From Mediterranea massiliensis (GTDB lineage: Bacteria; Bacteroidota; Bacteroidia; Bacteroidales; Bacteroidaceae): a stretch of 64,000 bases of DNA. Under the pieces are notes generated by a model. The model did no database searches, had not been told where the DNA came from, and saw only the letters and a program-made list of their open reading frames with translations. Positions 51,201-59,668 of this stretch are shown one piece after another. The position numbers and the translations under genes are program-made. Location: the NCBI RefSeq assembly GCF_900128475.1, contig NZ_LT635839.1, forward strand, positions 724,807 through 788,806, read 5' to 3'. Numbering within the stretch: the stretch's first letter is position 1; each line of letters opens with the position of its first letter.

Positions 51201-52233
51201 AAGGAACGTCTGTATAAGTTTTCATATGGACTTCACGCATGTTGATGAGGCCATTGTAGACACCACCAATCCAGATGTTCTGGTATTGATCCCTGTACAG
51301 ACAATTGATGGAATTGGTAGGCAGGGAGTACAGCTTGTCTCCCGGTACATGCTTCAGATGGGCGAAACTACCGGAATCCGGATTCAGAATATTGATTCCG
51401 CCGCCGTCGGTGCCGAACCATATCTGCCCTTCCTTTTCGGTAATACAGAGAACGATGTCATTGCTGAGCCCGGAGTTCCGAGTCGTATATTCTGCCATTC
51501 TTCTGCCGTCGGTGGCAAAACAGCGTACACCTTGGTTGTAAGGGGCAATCCAGATACGCTGTTGGGAATCGATGAACATGTCTGAGATTTCCTTGCCACA
51601 CTTAAAAGGGGCTTCATTCATTCTTCCGGTCTGCAAGTCTATAGCATAAATGCCTTCCCATCTGCTGCAACACAGAAGCCTTTCCCCTTTTGAAACAGCC
51701 ATGCGTATGATTTCGAAACGGTTCGGATGTTGCAGCTCCTGAAAGGTTGTGAATGCTCCGGTACGGAGGTCGAATGAATAGACTTTGTTGATACCTCCCA
51801 GCAATAACAGATGATTCCATTGGCAGATGGAATAGGCTATGCAGGGTTTTCCATCCCTGTTCTTGAGGGAGATAAACTGGTTGTTTCGATAATTGTATCG
51901 TGCGACTCCCATGTCGGTCAGTATCCAAAGATGATGGGCCGAGTCTTCCAGAATTTGATAAATGTAATTTCCGGGGAGAGAGGTGGAGTCGCCCGGCTGA
52001 TGCAGATATCTTTTTTGTTCGTGTCCGTCGAAACGTCCCAAACCGAATTTGGTTCCAGTCCAGACAAACCCCTTGGTATCCGATGATATGCAGTTGAGGG
52101 TCGTTGGAAGTCCTGTATTCAGAAGAATTTGTTTGTATAGGTAATGCTTCCCATAGGCATTGGAAGGCATTAGGTGTAATATCAGGAATGCCAATAAGGG
52201 AAGCAGTTGTCTCGCCATTTCCATTCTCTTCAT
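48265..52233 (-). CDS. Hybrid two-component system regulator (HTCS) of the PUL
   Basis: 1322-residue one-protein signalling system: signal peptide (to about 28), two seven-bladed Reg_prop propellers in the periplasm, a Y_Y_Y domain (about 690-755), one membrane helix (about 763-783), HisKA with phospho-accepting H813 in SHELRTPLTLIYAPL, HATPase_c with the GCGLNQVNMDKLFKRFYQ and GTGIGLSYSKILVEQHGG boxes, a receiver with D1111 (VSDVMMPRMNG), and an AraC helix-turn-helix (about 1215-1310). It is divergent from susC and presumably activates it on binding a glycan fragment in the periplasm. Confidence 0.96.
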   Translation of the reverse strand: MKRMEMARQLLPLLAFLILHLMPSNAYGKHYLYKQILLNTGLPTTLNCISSDTKGFVWTGTKFGLGRFDGHEQKRYLHQPGDSTSLPGNYIYQILEDSAHHLWILTDMGVARYNYRNNQFISLKNRDGKPCIAYSICQWNHLLLLGGINKVYSFDLRTGAFTTFQELQHPNRFEIIRMAVSKGERLLCCSRWEGIYAIDLQTGRMNEAPFKCGKEISDMFIDSQQRIWIAPYNQGVRCFATDGRRMAEYTTRNSGLSNDIVLCITEKEGQIWFGTDGGGINILNPDSGSFAHLKHVPGDKLYSLPTNSINCLYRDQYQNIWIGGVYNGLINMREVHMKTYTDVPFGSSWGPSHNIIISLYQESPECIWVGTDGGGINRFNPATETFTHYPYTREDKITSICEFTPGKLLMSAFAEGLFVFDTRTGRKTPFRVIDEATTQTISQHGYSVYLHRNTPNTILLLSNHVYIYNVSSRTFSIAIEEKENPVSWGSLQAIFSEEGRTYLFDSKRIYEMNHTTQHLKTLYTSSKDININSVSYDRKNRFWIGTNQGLAYFTPATGQYTQVPTSLFTDISSVICRTPDEIWIGAENMLFSYSTDKERFTIYGESDGVLPNEYIPRAQLVINGQVYMGGVEGLLYIANNQKTDVSGFPEIQLSDIILNGTSINDQLTKDQNVLSVSRNSNVVIQIMTKEEDIFRRKLYRYRIEGLDENYTETYQPEVIMRTQVPGTYRIMASCTAKDGSWIPDRLLLTITILPPWYQTWWFITACIILSIALLSEAFRRTLKQKDRKLKWAMKEHERQVYEEKVRFLINISHELRTPLTLIYAPLKRILKTIGPNDEQYLPLKAIYRQSQRMKALINMVLDVRKMEVGESRLHLQPHPFNSWVGQVLQDFIGAGEAEQVHIDYRPDAAIGEVSFDKDKCEIVLSNLLVNALKHSPHNTCITVTTQLSGDDKVRVSISDQGCGLNQVNMDKLFKRFYQADGEQNGTGIGLSYSKILVEQHGGTIGAYNNTDAGATFYFELPLRHACEEIVSPPKAYLNELIADDGIPTETSATTDFDTTSYRILVADDHPEMTEFLKKILEEHFKQVMTASDGEEALQLTRKYQPDIIVSDVMMPRMNGYQLCQRIKEDIDISHIPVILLTARDDEQSQKEGYKNGADAYLAKPFEEETLLELVRNRLKDRENIRKRYIHAGPVPIPKETAISQADEAFLSKLNQIIQDNIDNSGLDISTICREIHMSRASLYNKLKALTDVSTNEYINKFRLEKAIALMSTTNLSFSEIAEQVGFATASYFSTAFKQYTGETPTQYKKRIRLSDDEKGKPA

Positions 52234-52281
52234 TTTTTATATTGGGCTGTTTCGGCAGAGGTTCAAAATAGACAAGTAACA

Positions 52282-52403
52282 TTCTGTCATCTTGAGCGTT
52301 GCGCTCCCCTGATAATAAGGGAAGGGAAGAGGAGCATCAAGGAATCTCAAACAACGTGCATGAAATGCTCTGATTCCGCTTCGTTTCGCCCGGTATGACA
52401 GAA
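52282..52403. mobile_element. 122 bp MITE-like repeat in the HTCS leader
   Basis: Terminal inverted repeats TTCTGTCAT (52282-52290) and ATGACAGAA (52395-52403) bound a GC-mixed body with GTCATCTTGAGCG and AAGGAATCTCAAAC text. The layout is that of the widespread intergenic 'TGTCAT...GAGCG...GAATCTC' repeats found in many bacteria. It carries no gene and lies between the HTCS start codon and its -7 box, so it is in the mRNA leader. Confidence 0.7.
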
Positions 52404-52452
52404 CGAAACTCCTTTTCCGTTTTTGAAACAGCTTCATTGTTATATTTGGCAA

Positions 52453-52460
52453 CAAAGATA
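52453..52460 (-). promoter_or_regulatory. -7 box of the HTCS gene
   Basis: TATCTTTG on the minus strand, a full TAnnTTTG match. It predicts a leader of about 210 bases containing the MITE-like repeat. No -33 element is seen. Confidence 0.5.
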
Positions 52461-52655
52461 GTGTCTCATTTCTGAAATCGGCTCATGGATGGATATGTTT
52501 TTAAAGAGGTATTTATTGATTTTTTAGGTAATCGAGCTGCTGTACGCTTAAAAAAACAGATAAAAATTCTTTTGTAAATAGTCAGAAACGCTGTTTTTAG
52601 TCGTTTTTGAAAAAGAAATAGCATTTTTTTAAAGGAATTTGGGTTGCCTCTTTCT

Positions 52656-52663
52656 TATTTTTG
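52656..52663 (+). promoter_or_regulatory. -7 box of the susC-susD operon
   Basis: TATTTTTG, a full TAnnTTTG match, 99 bp before the susC ATG. The missing -33 element fits an activator-dependent promoter driven by the HTCS AraC domain. The remaining 52464-52655 DNA is AT-rich with no gene. Confidence 0.6.
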
Positions 52664-52762
52664 CGACGCATTCAACCGAAGGGTTACCAATGAACCTTGG
52701 AGTGAATGTCAAACTATGGGAATGGAAATTAAAACAAATTGTTAAACTTAATATTTTACTTT

Positions 52763-55762
52763 ATGAAAAAAGGAAAAAGAAAAATTCTTCGGATGATGCC
52801 ATTGGCAATGGGATTGCTTTGTGCTGGAGGACCTGTCTTGGCTGTTCCTGCACTTTCTTCGTATGAGTATGCAGTCAATCAGCAGACCGGGCAAGTGACA
52901 GGTATCGTGAAGGACGCTAACGGAGAACCGCTTATCGGCGTTAATGTAGTGGAGAAAGGTAATGTTCAGAACGGTTCGATTACAGATTTGGACGGACGTT
53001 TTAAGCTGAATGTCGGCCCCAATGCAGTATTGGTATGTTCTTATATCGGATATAAAACGGTAGAGGTCCCTGTCAACGGGCAGAAGAGCCTTACCGTTAC
53101 TTTGCGTGAGGACAGTGAGGCGTTGGATGAGGTGGTGGTTATCGGTTATGGTACTGTCCGTAAGGCCGATTTGGCCGGTTCAGTGGCCGTTATGGACAAC
53201 AAGCAGTTCAAAGACCAGCCGGTTACCCGTATCGAAGATGCGTTGCAAGGACGTGTTTCCGGTATTTCCGTTACCTCGAGTGGTGTGCCGGGCGGTGACC
53301 TGAAGATTCGTGTACGTGGTGCCAGCTCCATCAATAAGTCGAACGATCCGCTTTATGTGGTAGATGGTATTGTGCGTGAGAGCGGTTTGGATGGCATCAG
53401 CCCTGAAGACATCCAGAGCATGCAGATTCTGAAGGACGCCTCTTCGACTGCCATTTATGGTTCGCGTGGTGCAAACGGTGTGGTGCTGGTTACCACCAAA
53501 ACTGGTAAAGCGGGACAGACTCAGGTTGTGTTTGACGCTTCGGTTGGATTCTCCAATGCTTACCATATTCCGGAAGTGATGGGAACGAAAGAATATGCCC
53601 AGGCTCTGATTGATTACAAAGGAGTGGATGGCAGTACTATGACAGGCTATTTGGACGGTACGAATCCGGGTATAGACTGGATGGATGTATTGCTGCGTAC
53701 AGGCGTGACCCAAAATTATAAAGTTGCCATTTCGAAAGGTAATGAAGACACTCAATTTTATGTGTCCGGCAACTATATGAATACCAAAGGTGTCATTACG
53801 GATACTGATTTTACCCGTTATTCGGTAAAGGCCAATGTACATTCCAAACTGTATAAATGGCTGGAGTTGACGGCCGATGTCAACCTGTCTCAGAGTAATG
53901 GTTCGGGGGCCGGATTCAATCAAAGTCAGGAAAATCCGATATGGGTGGGATTGAATTATTCGCCTACAATGGAAATGTACAACGATAATGGTGACTATAA
54001 TACAGACCCCTATAACAATATCCAGAACAATCCTTATGGCATTCTTCATGAAAATCAGAATGACCGCAAACGTAGTGTGGTCAGTGGCCATGTAGACTTG
54101 AAGTTCAATATCCTGAAGGGGCTCACTTTTACCACAACCAATGGAATTGATTATTCAGACTGGAAAGGATACACATTCTCGTCCACCCGGGTACAGACCC
54201 AGAACGGCATGGGGAACACTGATACATACAATATGGTACTGCAGTCGACCAACAACTTTACCTATACGGGGAATTGGAACAAGCATTCGTTGACGGCTAC
54301 AGCTGTATGGGAGGCTACTAAGTCGGAAACTCGGTATATGGAGATTACCGGCAAGAATCTTTCTGCCGAGCAGGTGGGCTATTGGGATGTCAAGAATGCC
54401 AAGACTCGTGACGCCGGGAACAGCTATAGCAATTGGAATTTGCTTTCGGGGGTAGCGCGTGTCATGTACAACTATGCCGACAAGTATATGTTGACCGGAA
54501 CGTTCCGTGCTGACGGAAGTTCACGTTTCACCAATCAGAAGTGGGGCTATTTCCCTTCTATTGCGGCTGCATGGACTGTTACGAAGGAAGACTTCATGAA
54601 AGATGTCAAGGCTGTGAGTGACTTGAAAATCCGTGCAAGTTATGGTATTATCGGTAATCAGGATATAGATCCGTATTCAACTTTGGGACTGATGACCAGT
54701 ACGGCCTTCAATTTCGGTACAGGGACCACATACACCGGCTATTGGGCTAACGGACTGGCTACGCCGGATTTGACTTGGGAGAAAGTGAAGCAGTTTGATT
54801 TGGGCATTGACCTGGGATTCTTCAGCAACCGTTTGACTTTGAGCGTTGACTATTTTGACAAACGTACTTCGGATGCCCTCTTGAAACGTACTGCTCCAAA
54901 CTATGTTGGTGGAACAACTTACTGGGTAAATGCCGGTGAAGTGAGCAATAAGGGTGTGGATCTCACCATTACAGGGCGCATTATCCAGAATGACAATCTG
55001 CAGTGGACCAGCAGCATCAATGGCAGCTATTTGAAGAACAAGGTGACAAAACTGACTGCTGAAGAGCCGGTTATCTATGGCGCCAGTCCTTCTCCTGGAA
55101 CGGTAGATCCCGCTACAATCATTAAGGAAGGTGAGGCAATCGGTACATTTTATGGTTATAAGTGGGCTGGTTTGGTAAAGAATGACAACGGCGATTTTGT
55201 GGACTCTTATTATACCAAAGATGGACAAGTGACAACCAACCCGTCCGGCGATGACAAAATGGTTCTGGGCTGTTCCAATCCGGACTTCACTTTAGGATGG
55301 AACAATACCATCACTTACAAGAATTGGGACTTTAATGTGTTCTTCAACGCAGCCTTTGGAGCTCAACGCCTCAATCTGGTTGATTTTGCCATGAATTCGA
55401 TGGTGGGTGCTTCCATGTTTGTTACGGCAAAAGACTATTTTGTAAATGTAGGCAAGACGATGCCGACTCCGGGTGTGACGAACAGTAATTACGGCAATTC
55501 GAGCAAATGGCTTGAGAATGCAGACTATCTGCGCTGCGAGAATATCAGTGTTGCTTATACACTGCCTCGTAAAGTGACAAAGTTTGCAGATATCCGTTTC
55601 TCGCTTTCAGCCCAGAACCTCTTCACCATTACGGGGTATAAGGGCATTGATCCGGCTGGCGCATCGTTTAGTGCCAACAGTGTCGATGTGGACAATGGTA
55701 TGGATATGGGTGCTTACCCCAACCCGCGTACGATTACGGTAGGTGTACGCATGAATTTCTAA
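52763..55762 (+). CDS. susC: SusC-like TonB-dependent glycan transporter
   Basis: 999-residue outer-membrane transporter: signal peptide (ending GPVLA), carboxypeptidase-regulatory-like domain (about 45-120, QVTGIVKDANGEPLIGVNVVEKG), TonB box region and plug (LDEVVVIGYGTVRKADLAGSV ... GANGVVLVTTKTGK), then a 22-strand barrel ending GVRMNF. It imports the glycan fragment captured by the SusD partner, powered by TonB. There is no STN domain, so control is by the HTCS and not by an anti-sigma pair. The ATG at 52763 gives the signal peptide. Confidence 0.96.
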   Translation: MKKGKRKILRMMPLAMGLLCAGGPVLAVPALSSYEYAVNQQTGQVTGIVKDANGEPLIGVNVVEKGNVQNGSITDLDGRFKLNVGPNAVLVCSYIGYKTVEVPVNGQKSLTVTLREDSEALDEVVVIGYGTVRKADLAGSVAVMDNKQFKDQPVTRIEDALQGRVSGISVTSSGVPGGDLKIRVRGASSINKSNDPLYVVDGIVRESGLDGISPEDIQSMQILKDASSTAIYGSRGANGVVLVTTKTGKAGQTQVVFDASVGFSNAYHIPEVMGTKEYAQALIDYKGVDGSTMTGYLDGTNPGIDWMDVLLRTGVTQNYKVAISKGNEDTQFYVSGNYMNTKGVITDTDFTRYSVKANVHSKLYKWLELTADVNLSQSNGSGAGFNQSQENPIWVGLNYSPTMEMYNDNGDYNTDPYNNIQNNPYGILHENQNDRKRSVVSGHVDLKFNILKGLTFTTTNGIDYSDWKGYTFSSTRVQTQNGMGNTDTYNMVLQSTNNFTYTGNWNKHSLTATAVWEATKSETRYMEITGKNLSAEQVGYWDVKNAKTRDAGNSYSNWNLLSGVARVMYNYADKYMLTGTFRADGSSRFTNQKWGYFPSIAAAWTVTKEDFMKDVKAVSDLKIRASYGIIGNQDIDPYSTLGLMTSTAFNFGTGTTYTGYWANGLATPDLTWEKVKQFDLGIDLGFFSNRLTLSVDYFDKRTSDALLKRTAPNYVGGTTYWVNAGEVSNKGVDLTITGRIIQNDNLQWTSSINGSYLKNKVTKLTAEEPVIYGASPSPGTVDPATIIKEGEAIGTFYGYKWAGLVKNDNGDFVDSYYTKDGQVTTNPSGDDKMVLGCSNPDFTLGWNNTITYKNWDFNVFFNAAFGAQRLNLVDFAMNSMVGASMFVTAKDYFVNVGKTMPTPGVTNSNYGNSSKWLENADYLRCENISVAYTLPRKVTKFADIRFSLSAQNLFTITGYKGIDPAGASFSANSVDVDNGMDMGAYPNPRTITVGVRMNF

Positions 55763-55791
55763 TGATAACTTTCTAAATTCTTGAATCAAAT

Positions 55792-57465
55792 ATGAAAACT
55801 AAAATAATTTTGAGTTGTCTTGTGGCAACTACCCTGGTAAGTACTTCGTGCAGTGACTTCCTGACGGAAGATCCCAAGGGGCAACTGACGCCTTCCAATT
55901 TCTTTGTGTCGCAGGATGCTTTGGAGGCTAGTGTCTATTCTCTTTATGCTAAAGTAAATGGCACCCAAACATATACCAACATGATGTACCCGCAATGGCA
56001 GGGGGACGACATGACGGCCAACCCGGGTTCCAATAAGCAGGCTGTGGCCGAATTGGACGGATTCAGTGCCAATAACAACAATAAGGGTGTACAGGATGCA
56101 TGGTCTAAACATTACACGGTAATCAAGGCTGCCAACCTTATATTGAATAATGCCGGCGATACACCGGTGAGCGAGACAGAAGTTAATATTGCTTTGGGAC
56201 AGGCTCATTTCTGGAGAGCGTATGCATATTATTATATGGTTCGTATTTTCGGTCCTCTTCCTTTGGTGAAAACGGCTGATGAATTGAGCAATGACATCCA
56301 ATTGTCTTCTGTGGAAGATGTCTATAAGCTGATTGTTGATGACTTGAAGGCGGCTGAGGGTATGCTACCCACCAGCTATTCAACGGCTCCGCGCAATCAT
56401 GACGGGGTAGATGCTTATGTGACCAAACAGGCTGTGCAGGCTACTCTTTCGGCTGTCTACATGTCCATGGCCGGTTATCCCTTGAACAAGGGGGCCGAAT
56501 ATTACGCTTTGGCTGCAGCCAAGGCCAAGGAAGTGATTGATAAGGAGGCACAGTACGGCTTCTATCTGGATAGTGAATGGAGTCATGTTTATTCTATGGG
56601 ACATAATTACAACAAGGAAACCGTGTTGGGCATTGACTATTCACCGGTAGTGGACTGGGCAACCGACTCGCAGTTGTCTTCCTGCAACCGTTTTGAGAGT
56701 CTGGGAGATGCTGGTTGGGGCGACTCCTGGGGAGAAATTGCTTTTTGGAAACGTTTTCCGGAAGGTCCGCGCAAAAATGCAGTGTATGCTCCTAAAATAA
56801 CCTTCCAGGATGCAAATTATAGAATAACAAAAGCTGTGGATTGGTGGGAATTGGACAATGAAGGAAAGCCGGTTGTATCAGAATATCATCCGATGTTTAC
56901 AATCTTTACAACGAATTGTGATGCAGGTGGTGCAGAGTTGGCCCAACCTTATGACTATACTCAACCCAATTATACAGGCATGTGCAATGGTCACCGGCAT
57001 CGTGTTATCCGTTATTCGGAAGTGTTGCTGTGGTATGCAGAAAGTGCGGCTCGTGCGGGTGAATCCGATCTTAATCTGGCCAAGCAATGTCTGAAACGGG
57101 TTCGTCAGCGTGCGGTTACAGATTATGAAAGTGTTGCATTGAGTGATGGCAGTGTGGTGAAGATAGACGACATGAACGCCAGTCAGTTGGCTGAGGCTTG
57201 TTACATGGAACACGGTTGGGAAGTGGCAGGCTATTGGGTTGCTATGGTTACACGTCGTTCTGATGAGTTCCGCATGAACGAACTGAAAAAGAACTTTGAT
57301 TATCGCGTTGCTAATCCGGAAATAGAAGTAGCTCCCGGCTTTAAGGCAAAAGAAAGTGTCACTGTAGTCAAGTCGACTTGGGCGGGAGACAATAGTATCT
57401 ATATTCCTTATCCGGATACGGAAGTCGAAAAGAATCCGAATTTGAATAGAGATTTGGTGAAGTAA
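55792..57465 (+). CDS. susD: SusD-like surface glycan-binding lipoprotein
   Basis: 557-residue lipoprotein (RagB/SusD family) that caps the SusC barrel and binds the glycan outside. Lipobox is STSC with acidic SDFLTEDPKG after it, the surface-export pattern. SusD TPR helices appear as SQDALEASVYSLYAKVNG, AHFWRAYAYYYMVRIFGPLPLV and the C-terminal VIRYSEVLLWYAESAARAGES and ERXXE-like WEVAGYW segment. It starts 29 bp after susC, in the same operon. Confidence 0.95.
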   Translation: MKTKIILSCLVATTLVSTSCSDFLTEDPKGQLTPSNFFVSQDALEASVYSLYAKVNGTQTYTNMMYPQWQGDDMTANPGSNKQAVAELDGFSANNNNKGVQDAWSKHYTVIKAANLILNNAGDTPVSETEVNIALGQAHFWRAYAYYYMVRIFGPLPLVKTADELSNDIQLSSVEDVYKLIVDDLKAAEGMLPTSYSTAPRNHDGVDAYVTKQAVQATLSAVYMSMAGYPLNKGAEYYALAAAKAKEVIDKEAQYGFYLDSEWSHVYSMGHNYNKETVLGIDYSPVVDWATDSQLSSCNRFESLGDAGWGDSWGEIAFWKRFPEGPRKNAVYAPKITFQDANYRITKAVDWWELDNEGKPVVSEYHPMFTIFTTNCDAGGAELAQPYDYTQPNYTGMCNGHRHRVIRYSEVLLWYAESAARAGESDLNLAKQCLKRVRQRAVTDYESVALSDGSVVKIDDMNASQLAEACYMEHGWEVAGYWVAMVTRRSDEFRMNELKKNFDYRVANPEIEVAPGFKAKESVTVVKSTWAGDNSIYIPYPDTEVEKNPNLNRDLVK

Positions 57466-57513
57466 CCAGATTCAGTAGATTTGTCAGTAGGTATATTCAA
57501 TTGATAATTTCAT

Positions 57514-57549
57514 GGGGCCGAAGCGTTCAGTTGGTTTCGGCCCCTTTTT
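57514..57549 (+). terminator. Intrinsic terminator after susD
   Basis: GGGGCCGAA (57514-57522) and TTCGGCCCC (57536-57544) followed by five T. The GH20 gene 43 bp downstream is either read through or has its own start. Confidence 0.88.
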
Positions 57550-57591
57550 CTTATTCCTGTGTGTTTATAAATTACATTAACCGTGTCGATT

Positions 57592-59541
57592 ATGAAGAGA
57601 ATCAGTGCTTTGTTATGTTTGTTGCTGTGTGCAATGGGTGGAGTGTGGGCTCAAAACGGGAAGCCGTTTGTTATTCCTGAGCTGAAGGAGTGGAAAGGCG
57701 GAAGGGGATTTTTTGTTCCTGATACGTCGTTACGTGTCGTTTATGATGACCTTGTTTTGCAGACGGTTGCTGAGGCTTTTGCCGCAGATTACCAAACCCT
57801 GTTCGGCATTATGCCTGAAGTGGTTCGTGGAAAAGCTGAAACAGGCGATTTCTTTCTGACTTTGAAGAATGACGAAAAGTTGGGAGGAGAAGGGTATGAA
57901 ATAGAAGTGGATCGTTGTGTGAAAATTTCAGCGCCAAAAGCCGTAGGAGCTTATTGGGCAACGAGGACGCTGCTACAAATGAGCGAACAAGATGAAAATG
58001 GAAAATTGCCTAAGGGATTTATACGCGATTTCCCCGATTATGCAATGCGTGGATTCATGCTTGATTGTGGTCGGAAATATATTCCGATGGACTATTTGCG
58101 CGGTTTGACTCAAGTAATGGCTTATTATAAGATGAATGTCTTGCATGTCCACTTGAATGACAATGGTTTTAAGCAGTTTTTCAATCATGACTGGAATAAG
58201 ACTTATGCCGCTTTTCGTTTGGAGTGTGAAACCTTTCCAGGGTTAGCTGCCCGTGACGGTTATTATACAAAACAAGAATTTATAGATTTTCAGGAGGAAG
58301 CGGCTGCCCGATTTGTAGAAATCATTCCGGAAATAGATGTCCCGGCTCATGCTCTTGCTTTCAGTCATTACAAATCAGAACTTGGCAGTAAGGAATATGG
58401 TATGGACCATTTGGACCTTTCCAATCCGGAAACTTATACTTTCCTCGATGCACTTTTTAAGGAATATTTAGGAGGGGATAATCCGGTCTTTCGCGGGCCG
58501 AGGGTACACATTGGAACAGATGAGTATTCTAATACAGATAAGAAGGTCGTTGAACAGTTCCGGGCATTTACAGACCGTTACATTAAGTATATTGAGAGCT
58601 TTGGCAAAAGAGCGTGTGTATGGGGAGCATTGACGCATGCATCCGGTAAAACTCCCGTAAAAGTTGACCAGGTGGATATGTTTATCTGGAACAATCATTT
58701 TGCCAATCCCCGTGAGATGGCTCGGTTGGGATATAAATTGTTAAGTATTCCAGATGAAAAAGTGTATATTGTACCTTTAGCACCTTATTATCAGGATCAT
58801 CTGGATAATGAATATTTGTACAATGAATGGACACCTGCCCATGTGGCTGATGAGGTCTTTGATGAAAGGGACCCTGCAATTTTGGGAGGATTGTTTGCCG
58901 TGTGGAATGATCTTGTCGGTAATGGAATATCGGTAAAGGATATTCACTATCGCATATATCCCAGTTTGCAGACTATGGCTGTAAAGACATGGAATGCTCG
59001 TCCGACGATGTCTTATGTGGACTTCAATGCTGCTCGGATGACTTTGAGTGAGGCGCCTGGGGTGAATCTTTTGGGACGTATCAACAAAATGCCAGGATTA
59101 GTTTATGAAACGGCTGAAGTGCTTCCGGGTTCCCGGTTACCCTATTCGGAAATCGGATATGATTATGCGGTGTCGTTTGATTTGGAGGCGCAGGCCGAAG
59201 AATGGGGAACAGTACTGTTTCGTTCTCCCAATGCAGTGTTCTATCTTTCTAATCCAATAAATGGTTCTTGGGGATTTGCCCGGGATGGTTATCTGAATAC
59301 TTTCGGCTTTACGCCCTATCCGAAAGAAAAAGTAAATATACGGATAGAAGGTGATCCTTTGTCTACTTCTCTTTTTGTCAATGGCCGGTTGGTTGAGAAA
59401 CTTGATATTCAAAAGCGTTATTACAATGGTGGAAAGGATTCTATGAATTATATACGTACCTTGGTATTCCCGTTGGAACAGGCTGGCAAATTCAAGAGCC
59501 GCATTACAAACCTGAAGATTTATAATCAGTTGCAAAAATAA
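57592..59541 (+). CDS. GH20 beta-N-acetylhexosaminidase
   Basis: 649-residue secreted glycosidase: signal peptide (ending GVWAQ), GH20 N-terminal domain (about 25-150), catalytic TIM barrel with the D310-E311 pair in VHIGTDEYSN (substrate-assisted mechanism) and HVHLNDNG upstream, then a C-terminal domain of about 150 residues that is probably a laminin-G-like carbohydrate-binding module. It removes terminal GlcNAc or GalNAc residues. ATG at 57592 is chosen over GTG at 57583. It sits after susD in the PUL. Confidence 0.94.
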   Translation: MKRISALLCLLLCAMGGVWAQNGKPFVIPELKEWKGGRGFFVPDTSLRVVYDDLVLQTVAEAFAADYQTLFGIMPEVVRGKAETGDFFLTLKNDEKLGGEGYEIEVDRCVKISAPKAVGAYWATRTLLQMSEQDENGKLPKGFIRDFPDYAMRGFMLDCGRKYIPMDYLRGLTQVMAYYKMNVLHVHLNDNGFKQFFNHDWNKTYAAFRLECETFPGLAARDGYYTKQEFIDFQEEAAARFVEIIPEIDVPAHALAFSHYKSELGSKEYGMDHLDLSNPETYTFLDALFKEYLGGDNPVFRGPRVHIGTDEYSNTDKKVVEQFRAFTDRYIKYIESFGKRACVWGALTHASGKTPVKVDQVDMFIWNNHFANPREMARLGYKLLSIPDEKVYIVPLAPYYQDHLDNEYLYNEWTPAHVADEVFDERDPAILGGLFAVWNDLVGNGISVKDIHYRIYPSLQTMAVKTWNARPTMSYVDFNAARMTLSEAPGVNLLGRINKMPGLVYETAEVLPGSRLPYSEIGYDYAVSFDLEAQAEEWGTVLFRSPNAVFYLSNPINGSWGFARDGYLNTFGFTPYPKEKVNIRIEGDPLSTSLFVNGRLVEKLDIQKRYYNGGKDSMNYIRTLVFPLEQAGKFKSRITNLKIYNQLQK

Positions 59542-59565
59542 TTCTATAGTTAAAGAATAGATAGT

Positions 59566-59638
59566 AAGGAGTGCATTCTTCACACAGAAATGACTGGTAT
59601 TTTAGAGTCTTCTTTCTTGCGTGGAGAATGCACTCCTT
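59566..59638. terminator. Inverted repeat between convergent GH20 and hydrolase genes
   Basis: Perfect 14 bp arms AAGGAGTGCATTCT (59566-59579) and AGAATGCACTCCTT (59625-59638) around a 45-base loop. It serves as a bidirectional transcript end. Confidence 0.7.
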
Positions 59639-59668
59639 CGTTGAGAAACTGTTCCAGAACAGGGCTAT

